From: DAOTWY01 sp003696565
Lineage (GTDB): Bacteria; Chloroflexota; Anaerolineae; Aggregatilineales; Phototrophicaceae
DNA: 7,889 nt
Direction: 5' to 3'
Assembly (NCBI GenBank): GCA_034435635.1
Contig: DAOTWY010000010.1
Span: forward strand, 1 to 7,889
A model generated the notes under the pieces. That model made no database searches. It saw only the letters and a program-made list of their open reading frames with translations, and was not told where the DNA came from. This document shows, piece by piece, positions 1-5,237 of this stretch. Within the stretch, counting starts at the first letter, position 1. The number at the start of each line of letters is the position of its first letter. A program made the translations under genes and the position numbers.

Positions 1-153
1 ATCATGGGGCATGCTGTGCCGATGCCGGTCGTTGTTCGTACACGTGCTTATGATGAAGATTTCTACAAAGCGATTTTAGCCGGCAGCCCAGTGCGCAGCA
101 ATGGTGATGATGCGCGTAAATCCCTGGGCAAAGGCGGTAAAAAACGAGTGTAG
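1..153 (+). CDS. HerA/DUF87-type ATPase, C-terminal fragment (5' end outside window)
   Basis: Frame 1 is open from the first base to a TAG at 151-153 and encodes the last 50 residues of a larger protein. The stretch GHAVPMPVVVRTR followed by YDEDFY resembles the C-terminal strand of HerA-type hexameric P-loop ATPases (DUF87 family), where a conserved Gly/Pro segment precedes a VRVR-like strand. The tail (DDARKSLGKGGKKRV) is basic and probably disordered. The Walker motifs would lie upstream of the window and cannot be checked. HerA ATPases move or unwind DNA and usually carry an N-terminal HAS barrel. Here a separate HAS-barrel protein is encoded at 4253-4861, which supports the call. An internal ATG at base 4 is not a credible start, because the conserved motif follows it at once. 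Confidence 0.55.
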   Translation: MMGHAVPMPVVVRTRAYDEDFYKAILAGSPVRSNGDDARKSLGKGGKKRV

Positions 154-164
154 ATGATAGTTAC

Positions 165-194
165 AATACAAATCTAACACATGCTTGTTATAAT
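165..194 (+). promoter_or_regulatory. Candidate promoter for the DUF3467-translin pair
   Basis: A perfect TATAAT -10 hexamer lies at 189-194. The best -35 (AATACA, 165-170, 18-base spacer) matches only three positions of TTGACA. Transcription would start near base 201, giving a leader of about 37 bases before the ATG at 238. The ATPase frame has already ended at 153, so the DUF3467 gene could be transcribed independently of it. Confidence 0.45.
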
Positions 195-237
195 CCTAAC
201 CGATTGTTGATCGTTATTTTAAGGAAAGCAATAGGTC

Positions 238-576
238 ATGAGCCAGCCACCACAGAATAAATCACGGCAACTCCGTCTGGAAATTCCAGCAAATCTAAGC
301 GCAGTGTATTCCAACGCAGTCATTATCAGCCAGACCAACAGCGAGATTATCCTTGATTTTATCCAGATCATGCCCAACGACCCCCGCGCACGGGTGCAAT
401 CCCGCGTGGCAATGACTCCAGCGAATGCCAAAGCGTTTTTGAATGCTTTACAGCAAAACCTAGAACGTTACGAAGAAAAACACGGTGAAATTAAACTACC
501 GCCGCGTCCGCCTTCCCTGGCAGATCAACTATTTAGCAACTTTAAAACCGATGAAAACGATGAGAATCAACAGTAG
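238..576 (+). CDS. DUF3467 family protein
   Basis: This 112-residue protein matches the DUF3467 pattern. A strand leads into AVYSNAVIISQTNSEIILDF (residues 22-41). Then comes an acidic/proline turn, RVAMTPANAKAFLNALQQNL (56-75), and a helix ending in YEEKHGEI (78-85). The length is normal for the family. The proteins are small, soluble and cytoplasmic, and their molecular function is unknown to me. The tail contains PPRPPSL (88-94) followed by an acidic end (TDENDEN). Translation starts at ATG 238; AAGGA at 221-225 is the nearest Shine-Dalgarno and is rather far away at 12 bases. The translin-family gene begins three bases after the stop, so the two are almost certainly cotranscribed and probably translationally coupled. 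The preceding gene ends with a HerA-like C terminus, placing the protein in a nucleic-acid-handling neighbourhood. Confidence 0.85.
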   Translation: MSQPPQNKSRQLRLEIPANLSAVYSNAVIISQTNSEIILDFIQIMPNDPRARVQSRVAMTPANAKAFLNALQQNLERYEEKHGEIKLPPRPPSLADQLFSNFKTDENDENQQ

Positions 577-579
577 CAA

Positions 580-1218
580 ATGAACTGGTCAACCATTTGT
601 GAGGCACTTCGGGAAACACTCAACGCGCAAAACACTGCTAGGGATTTGGCAATCACACAATCACGTGAATTAATTCGCCATTGTTCCTTGACAATCCGTG
701 CCATTCATCGGCGAGATTGGGAACTAGCTGATTCTAAGCTGATTGCTGTCCGTGAAGCAGCCGAAAAACTCAAAGCCTGTGTCGCAGATTATCCCGATTT
801 GTATTACAGTGGTTATACGCAAGATGCACTGAAAGAAGTTGTAGAAGCCTTCGCGACATATGCCATGATCCGGGATTACCCCCTGCCCACGCCAGAATCG
901 CTGGGGGTTGAACCCGCCACCTATCTGCTGGGCATCGCAGAAGCCGCCACAGAACTCCGTCGCTTTATCTTAGATATCATGCGCCGCAACGCACACCATA
1001 GCCAAGAAGCCGAACGCCTCTTAGATTGGATGGACACTGTTTACGACGAACTAGTGACGTTTGATTTCCCTGATGCACTCACAGGGGGGTTACGTCGTCA
1101 GACGGATGTGGTGCGTAGTGTGCTAGAGCGCACACGCGGAGATCTAACACACAGTTTACGCCAACAACGTTTACAAGATGCACTAGCACGGTTTGAGCAG
1201 TATATTGATAACGAATAG
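580..1218 (+). CDS. Translin family protein (TRAX/C3PO-like RNase candidate)
   Basis: This 212-residue, all-helical protein carries the translin-family signatures in order. They are a SRELIRHCSLTIRAIHR-type first helix (28-44), PDLYYSGYTQDALKEVVEA (72-90), YLLGIAEAATELRR (115-128), LLDWMDTVYDELVTFDFPDA (147-166) and LRRQTDVVRSVLERTRGDLT (171-190). Eukaryotic TRAX is the RNase subunit of C3PO, with catalytic residues Glu126, Glu129 and Asp193 in human TRAX. By eye they align with Glu86, Glu89 (the ExxE in KEVVEA) and Asp156 (in VYDEL) here, so RNase activity is plausible; archaeal relatives form TRAX-like oligomers that cut RNA. The substrate is unknown. The ATG lies three bases after the DUF3467 stop with only a weak purine stretch before it, which suggests coupled translation. 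The gene ends 19 bases from the convergent gene that follows, with no obvious terminator hairpin between them. Confidence 0.9.
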   Translation: MNWSTICEALRETLNAQNTARDLAITQSRELIRHCSLTIRAIHRRDWELADSKLIAVREAAEKLKACVADYPDLYYSGYTQDALKEVVEAFATYAMIRDYPLPTPESLGVEPATYLLGIAEAATELRRFILDIMRRNAHHSQEAERLLDWMDTVYDELVTFDFPDALTGGLRRQTDVVRSVLERTRGDLTHSLRQQRLQDALARFEQYIDNE

Positions 1219-1237
1219 CCTCATTGCATCTGTGGGC

Positions 1238-1615
1238 TTATCCTACATCGGCAATCGCTTCTTCAACCGATTTGACAAACTCAACCTTGCTGCTATTGGG
1301 GAAAAAGTGCGCGATAATCTTTGCAATTCGTCTCATAAAGCTTAACAAAATGGGTTCCCCGTCTGTTGGTGTAACCACAACAATCTTTTTGAGATTAGGC
1401 GGTTGATCTTCAAATGCACGCCGAAAATGAGGCATTGGATTACTTGGGAAAACAGACGCTGGATGCAGAATAAGCACCACATCATGCTCCACAGAGCGAA
1501 TCATCTCATGGTCACGGCTTACCCCTGCATGAAACGAACTCCAATTCCAATGATATTGAAACTCAAGCAAAATTTTATCTTGCTTATCTGAGAGCCACTC
1601 TACACGATAACTCAC
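1238..1615 (-). CDS. STAS/SpoIIAA-like small protein
   Basis: The product is a 125-residue soluble protein with alternating strands and helices. It has strands at RVEWL (4-8) and ILLEFQYHW (15-23), a helix around residues 27-41, and a strand DVVLILHPASVF (45-56). A proline-rich turn and helix MPHFRRAFED (61-70) follow, then KKIVVVTP (76-83) and a C-terminal helix-strand-helix ending VEFVKSVEEAIADVG. This layout resembles the STAS/SpoIIAA-like proteins common in Chloroflexota, which have a W-x-x-F segment after the second strand and a VVV-G/P strand later. No phosphorylatable serine motif typical of anti-sigma antagonists is evident, so no regulatory role is claimed. The start is GTG at 1613-1615, preceded by AGGGAT with a nine-base spacer. 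It lies 115 bases downstream of the four-gene minus-strand cluster and may share its transcript or use its own promoter. Confidence 0.6.
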   Translation of the reverse strand: MSYRVEWLSDKQDKILLEFQYHWNWSSFHAGVSRDHEMIRSVEHDVVLILHPASVFPSNPMPHFRRAFEDQPPNLKKIVVVTPTDGEPILLSFMRRIAKIIAHFFPNSSKVEFVKSVEEAIADVG

Positions 1616-1706
1616 GATAATTTATCCCTACCAACCAATGACCAACAAAAACACAATTCTTTCCAGAAACGCTATATACATATACTATACCTGAATGGAA
1701 CACAAT

Positions 1707-1736
1707 ATCATACAGCAATTAGGAAATTTTTCACAA
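1707..1736 (-). promoter_or_regulatory. Weak candidate promoter for the STAS-like gene
   Basis: Read on the minus strand, TTGTGA (1731-1736) and TATGAT (1707-1712) are separated by 18 bases and point toward the GTG start at 1615. The -35 hexamer overlaps the TGA stop of the upstream membrane-protein gene. The leader would be about 85 bases. The surrounding sequence is AT-rich, so a chance match is possible. Confidence 0.25.
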
Positions 1737-2222
1737 CATGATATAATGATGCCCATCTGTAAAGAGTATCTGAACACGTGTCCCTGGTTCTGGAGGCGAG
1801 GGTGGACGGCGGAATTTTTTGCGTTGTGTCCCTTTAAGCATCCGTCCATTGGGGGCGCGGAAGCGATATGTCACCTCCAACTGATTCCCTTTCAAGCGGG
1901 AATGAACAACTTCACCTGTTAAGAGTTGCCCTTGTAACAAAGCCTGATAACGTCGGCGTGCAGGAGCATACGCAAGAACATCGAACAATGCCCGTATTCC
2001 TAACCAGCCAAATACGCCAACCCCAGCTAGCACACCTGCCCATTCTCCCCAGCCAAGTGTTTCTGCTGTCCAGGCGGCAATAATCACGCCTGCTATCATC
2101 GTCATCGCCCAAACAATAATTAATAAAGAACATCCCCTGCTACGCCGTTCTCCATAAACGGTTGAGAACTTCAGTTGACGATGTGGATAGTCCGAATCCA
2201 GATAAAAGGTTGTTTTACGCAA
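1731..2222 (-). CDS. Two-TM membrane protein with DUF3592-like C-terminal domain
   Basis: The protein has 163 residues. A charged N-terminal segment of about 30 residues (RKTTFYLDSDYPHRQ...GERRSRG) precedes two hydrophobic helices, roughly 31-51 and 58-84. After the basic APARRRY stretch comes a compact beta domain (97-163). It contains GQLLTGEVVHSR, LEVTYRFRAPNGR and PPEPGTRVQILFTDG, and a terminal HHYIML. The order of strand, YRF-x-x-xG and PGxxVxxLF/Y is typical of DUF3592-type membrane proteins, whose function is not known to me. The start is TTG at 2220-2222, four bases after GGAG (2227-2230) and overlapping the end of the preceding gene by eight bases. The first in-frame ATG (residue 40) would cut into the first membrane helix, so the TTG is preferred. 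It is the last gene of the tightly packed minus-strand cluster. Confidence 0.65.
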   Translation of the reverse strand: MRKTTFYLDSDYPHRQLKFSTVYGERRSRGCSLLIIVWAMTMIAGVIIAAWTAETLGWGEWAGVLAGVGVFGWLGIRALFDVLAYAPARRRYQALLQGQLLTGEVVHSRLKGNQLEVTYRFRAPNGRMLKGTQRKKFRRPPSPPEPGTRVQILFTDGHHYIML

Positions 2223-2577
2223 GTGGCTCCGTCCGATCTTGATCTAACCCAAAAGCGTTTTCAATTTGGCTCAGCAATGGGCGAGCTTCTCGTAAAATAG
2301 TGGCAACATGATGCCGTTGTGTATCATCCAACGTTGTACGATCCAACAGCACCTCAGCATATCCAATTAAAATTGTCAGCGGTGAGCGTACTGTTGCAAC
2401 CAGGTTTGTCGGCGGTTTTGGCAATTGTGCCGCAGCGGAATCAACGTGTTTGCTAATATCTTGAACAGCCTGACGCATCGCCAAAACATCCCCCTGCTGT
2501 TGCTCAGTCAGTGAGCTTTTTAGCAGTGTATCACATGCTGCGATGATCGCCTCAAAAGCTTGTCGGAGTGCTTCCAT
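2215..2577 (-). CDS. Stand-alone DHp (HisKA-like) protein with histidine replaced by alanine
   Basis: This 120-residue helical protein has an N-terminal coiled-coil-like helix pair (about 1-50). A segment resembling a sensor-kinase dimerisation/phosphoacceptor (DHp) H-box follows: LVATVRSPLTILIGYAEVLLD (59-79), then a second helix TQRHHVATILREARPLLSQIENAF (86-109). In a standard H-box this reads S-H-E-L-R-T-P-L; here the histidine position is Ala61 and the following acidic position is Thr62. It therefore cannot act as a normal phosphoacceptor. There is no ATP-binding (HATPase) domain and no membrane segment. The ATG follows the stop of the neighbouring DHp-like gene by four bases, and the end overlaps the membrane-protein gene by eight. 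The two neighbouring DHp proteins share ordering and length and look like tandem paralogs. A role as a dimerisation partner or decoy is a guess. Confidence 0.65.
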   Translation of the reverse strand: MEALRQAFEAIIAACDTLLKSSLTEQQQGDVLAMRQAVQDISKHVDSAAAQLPKPPTNLVATVRSPLTILIGYAEVLLDRTTLDDTQRHHVATILREARPLLSQIENAFGLDQDRTEPLA

Positions 2578-2581
2578 TAAC

Positions 2582-2923
2582 CTAACCCCGCCGAAAATAA
2601 GTGGTGATCATATCTCGCAAGGTCACTGCCAGATGATGGATTTGCTCAACGATGGCTTCTTGTTCGTCAGTTAGTGGGTCGGTATCTAACATGATTTCAG
2701 TAAATCCGCTGATTGCCCCAACAGGTGAACGCAAATCATGCACAATAGACTTGGGGTATTGTTCCACGGGCAAATCCTGGATGGCATCAAGTTGACTACG
2801 AATACTTTCTAAGCCTATGCGTATCTCATCCACATCTTCGGCAGTTTCATCATCTAAATCTGATGCGACTAACGTTTGATAATGTGTTTCAATCTGTTGA
2901 ACAGTTGCTAAAATCTCGTCCAT
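2582..2923 (-). CDS. Stand-alone DHp (HisKA-like) protein with intact phosphoacceptor His62
   Basis: This is a 113-residue, acidic, helical protein. Residues 1-50 form a likely coiled coil with a DLDDETAEDVDE stretch. Residues 60-80 form an H-box, IVHDLRSPVGAISGFTEIML, followed by the second DHp helix TDEQEAIVEQIHHLAVTLRDMI. His62 is followed by Asp, Leu, Arg, Ser and Pro, matching the HisKA pattern H-[DE]-L-[RK]-[ST]-P, so phosphotransfer is chemically possible. No HATPase domain, receiver domain or membrane helix is encoded. Known precedents for helical-bundle phosphotransferases without kinase activity include Spo0B and ChpT. Its start codon overlaps the TAA of the PPC-domain gene by one base (TAATG), with AGGGGA at 2927-2932, indicating translational coupling. 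The phosphodonor would have to be encoded elsewhere. Confidence 0.7.
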   Translation of the reverse strand: MDEILATVQQIETHYQTLVASDLDDETAEDVDEIRIGLESIRSQLDAIQDLPVEQYPKSIVHDLRSPVGAISGFTEIMLDTDPLTDEQEAIVEQIHHLAVTLRDMITTYFRRG

Positions 2924-4125
2924 TATTCCCCTATCTGTGGTAATTCACCAAAAATGATCAAGGCATAATCGCCAGAAGCATTTGGGTTGGTGCTGGTAAG
3001 CTCAATGACAATCCGCTCCACATCATCAGGCTGAAGCCGTACGCCAGCATCTAACCGAGAGCCAATAACTGCCGGTCCATCCGCAAAGACCGCCCCCAAA
3101 CCCGCTATAGAAGGCACATCTGCACATGCAAACCGTCCAGCATCATCACACCGAAATTCTAACTCATCGCCCTGCTCTGGGATCACGATTACCGGATCAA
3201 GCCGGCTACTACCTAATTTCACCATATAGATTCGCATCTCTGTCCCTAAAGCAGATGGACCTATGCGCACCATGATTTGGTCATCCCTATCTTGTGGTAA
3301 TAAGGTAAAACCGGTGATGATCGCCATGTATCGTCCGGGCGTTCGGCTAGCAAGTGTTAGTGTGACATCCTGGAGCAGTTCCCCGCCGCCAATTGTAAAC
3401 GCGGCAGCATGCGGTGATTCCGGCTCAACAGTCATCTCTGTTTCCCAAATTACAGTGTCTCCTTCTGCACCAGCTGGGTCTGCCGCACATTCATTAACAG
3501 CACGATTTAACCCAGCAACAACACCAATCGCTGGCTCAAACCCATCAATTCCATAGACTTGCACACGAAAGTCCTCTTCATTTAACCCAGGGGTAAATTC
3601 TAGCGTGGCAACCGTGCGGACTAACTGTGTACCGCATCGAAACTCAACCGCTTGTCGGTTAATTGTCTGTGAGTCTAATCGCCGTAAGATGAGTGTGTAG
3701 CTCCCCTGGGTTGTGCCATCTAAACGCCCAACCCGTGTAGCCACAATCGCATATTCCCCGGCTTGTGGTACACGAAACTCTAACGTTGCCATGCTATTGG
3801 GTTCAGCAGGCGGGAGTGGCTCCCCGGCATAGTCTACTTCTGTACTGCTAATCACATTGCCGCTACGATCACGAATACCGATGAGTGGCGCAAGTCCATC
3901 CGCTGCTTGCATCTGCACCAAGACAACATCGCCAGCATTTGCCTGAAACCGCCAAACATCAAAGATCGCTGCTTCGGTAATTGTGCCACTCACAGGTTGG
4001 TCATAAGCAATGATGTCGTCAATTAGTCCTTCGTCATCCTGATTTTGGGCGGCGGCTCCCCCTGTAATCAATAAAATAATCAATAAAATTACAACAATTA
4101 GCCAGTTTTTCACAACAACCGCCAT
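2923..4125 (-). CDS. Secreted protein with three tandem PPC-like beta units
   Basis: The product has 400 residues. An N-terminal hydrophobic segment (7-21) followed by GGAAAQ looks like a Sec signal peptide with cleavage near residue 26; there is no lipobox. Unit 1 (about 42-150) has the bacterial pre-peptidase C-terminal (PPC) pattern: SGTI, DVWRFQANAGDVVLVQM, APLIGIRD-RSG and GEYAIVATRVG. Two further units are more diverged but keep the same landmarks: EPAIGVV (197-203) with GRYMAIITGF (264-273), and DPVIVIP (310-316) with GDYALIIFGE (385-394). Cysteines at 164, 213, 326 and 334 could form disulfides. PPC domains are non-catalytic beta sandwiches on exported proteins, and no protease domain is present. 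The start is uncertain. The ATG at 4123-4125 abuts its purine stretch with no spacer. GTG at 4111-4113 has AAAGGA 11 bases upstream and gives an ideal MKNWL... signal peptide, so it may be the true start. This gene heads the minus-strand cluster. Confidence 0.75.
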   Translation of the reverse strand: MAVVVKNWLIVVILLIILLITGGAAAQNQDDEGLIDDIIAYDQPVSGTITEAAIFDVWRFQANAGDVVLVQMQAADGLAPLIGIRDRSGNVISSTEVDYAGEPLPPAEPNSMATLEFRVPQAGEYAIVATRVGRLDGTTQGSYTLILRRLDSQTINRQAVEFRCGTQLVRTVATLEFTPGLNEEDFRVQVYGIDGFEPAIGVVAGLNRAVNECAADPAGAEGDTVIWETEMTVEPESPHAAAFTIGGGELLQDVTLTLASRTPGRYMAIITGFTLLPQDRDDQIMVRIGPSALGTEMRIYMVKLGSSRLDPVIVIPEQGDELEFRCDDAGRFACADVPSIAGLGAVFADGPAVIGSRLDAGVRLQPDDVERIVIELTSTNPNASGDYALIIFGELPQIGE

Positions 4126-4143
4126 CCTTTCTTAATTGAAACT

Positions 4144-4172
4144 ATTGTACTACTGATGCTAAAATGTGGCAT
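4144..4172 (-). promoter_or_regulatory. Candidate promoter for the PPC-DHp-membrane cluster
   Basis: On the minus strand, ATGCCA (4167-4172) and TACAAT (4144-4149) are separated by 17 bases; they match four and five positions of the consensus. Transcription would begin near 4137. That leaves a leader of only about 12 bases to the ATG at 4125 but about 24 to the GTG at 4113, which mildly favours the GTG start. Confidence 0.4.
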
Positions 4173-4252
4173 TAATTGGTTAAAGCCTATCTTGAAACGA
4201 TGCTGTATAAAATAACCGGTCAAACTGTTCATAACATAAGTGGAAAAACATC

Positions 4253-4861
4253 ATGGAAATAAATGAGCGTGATGTTGTTGGGCGCGTGTTACGTGCCAGC
4301 ACACGCGGCTTTTCTTTGGGCACACACAGCACCCATCTTGATTATAAGCATGATTTTGGGGCATTTGTCAAAGTCCCAATTGCTAATGATAGGGGCATAT
4401 TCGCTATTGGGGTGATTTATGCTGTCGAAATCAAAGACGATTTACTCATCAGTGAATTGGTCATGGCGGAATCAATTGATCCCAACGTCTTACGTGATCA
4501 ACGTGAGAATCGCATGATTCCGGTGGAGATCAACGTGTTGAATATCGGTTACAGCACGCAAGATCGGTTTATACACAGTATGCCGCCGCGCCCACCCATG
4601 AGTTTATCTCAGGTAACGCTTTGCAGCGTATCGGAGGTTCAGCAGTTTACGCAACGGCATGATTTTTTTCGGTTGATCTTAAACGCTTCGGAAGTCCCAT
4701 CAGATGATTTGATAGCGGCGGTTATTCGCATGGCGGCTCTTGCTTATCCTGATGCAGCACGGTATACGTTCCTTGTAGAAGCCGGACGGTCATTAACCCG
4801 TTTATTAGGTAACGATGCCCGACGGTTGTCATCTATTCTATCTTTAATTCGACTTAACTAA
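4253..4861 (+). CDS. HAS-barrel domain protein (probable HerA-type ATPase partner)
   Basis: This 202-residue protein begins with a HAS-barrel-like domain (about 7-70): VVGRVLRASTRGFSLGTH, HDFGAFVKVPI and FAIGVIYAVEIKDDLLISELVMAE. The HAS barrel is the N-terminal beta barrel of HerA and is also shared with ATP synthase subunits; it mediates ring assembly and partner docking. The rest is helical and conserved in style: DPNVLRDQRENRMIPVEINVLNIGY (77-100), PPRPPMSL (111-118), RHDFFRLIL (135-143) and FLVEAGRSLTRLLGNDARRL (173-192). There is no Walker motif, so the ATPase must be a separate protein; the fragment at 1-153 is the obvious candidate. The ATG at 4253 is preceded only by a weak GTGGAAA stretch. 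The DHp-like gene downstream begins after 25 bases and is probably cotranscribed. The divergent PPC gene starts 127 bases upstream on the other strand. Confidence 0.7.
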   Translation: MEINERDVVGRVLRASTRGFSLGTHSTHLDYKHDFGAFVKVPIANDRGIFAIGVIYAVEIKDDLLISELVMAESIDPNVLRDQRENRMIPVEINVLNIGYSTQDRFIHSMPPRPPMSLSQVTLCSVSEVQQFTQRHDFFRLILNASEVPSDDLIAAVIRMAALAYPDAARYTFLVEAGRSLTRLLGNDARRLSSILSLIRLN

Positions 4862-4886
4862 ATACAATTTACCAAAAAGAGGGTTC

Positions 4887-5237
4887 ATGACAGATCATAT
4901 CTTAAAAGAAATTGAAAAAATTGGCGGTTGGGCAGAAGAATTAATTCATAAAACACAAGATATGCAACAAGACGATGCACAACAAGTGTATGCAGCGGCA
5001 GAAGAGCTATACCATATATGGCAAGCTATTCTAAACACTGAGCAGCTAACATCCGATGAAGCACTACAAGCGATGAAAGAACTGCGCCGCCCACTTAACA
5101 CGATTAGCGGTTTTACGCATCCACATGTTGTTTCTCAATATGAAAATATACCAGATGACATACAAAAGCTCTATCAGCGTATTCAGTCTAGTAGTGCGCG
5201 GCTCGTCAATGAGATGATGGATGCGTTAGGTATTTAG
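4887..5237 (+). CDS. Stand-alone DHp (HisKA-like) protein with histidine replaced by lysine
   Basis: This 116-residue helical protein is probably a paralog of the two minus-strand DHp mini-proteins. An N-terminal helix pair (about 1-50, rich in Gln and Glu) leads to the H-box-like stretch ALQAMKELRRPLNTISGF (59-76). After a longer loop than in the others comes the helix DDIQKLYQRIQSSSARLVNEMMDAL (90-114). The ELRRPLNTI part is close to the kinase pattern ELRTPLNTI, but the phosphoacceptor position is Lys64. ISGF is shared exactly with the His62 paralog. No catalytic ATPase domain or membrane helix is present. AGAGGG at 4878-4883 lies three bases before the ATG. The gene follows the HAS-barrel gene by 25 bases. 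Its TAG stop interlocks with the TAA of the convergent gene over four bases (5234-5237). Confidence 0.65.
   Translation: MTDHILKEIEKIGGWAEELIHKTQDMQQDDAQQVYAAAEELYHIWQAILNTEQLTSDEALQAMKELRRPLNTISGFTHPHVVSQYENIPDDIQKLYQRIQSSSARLVNEMMDALGI

Noticed and set aside
1224..1591. Two short plus-strand frames downstream of the translin gene
   Set aside because: Both are opposite the STAS-like gene, whose start has a well-spaced AGGGAT and whose product has a sensible strand-helix pattern.
3263..3556. 97-codon plus-strand frame
   Set aside because: It lies wholly inside the PPC gene on the opposite strand, whose product has a clear signal peptide and domain landmarks; this frame looks like a shadow rich in Ser and Pro.
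4192..4211. TTGAAA and TATAAA upstream of the HAS-barrel gene
   Set aside because: They are only eight bases apart, far from the 16-18 needed, so they do not form one promoter.
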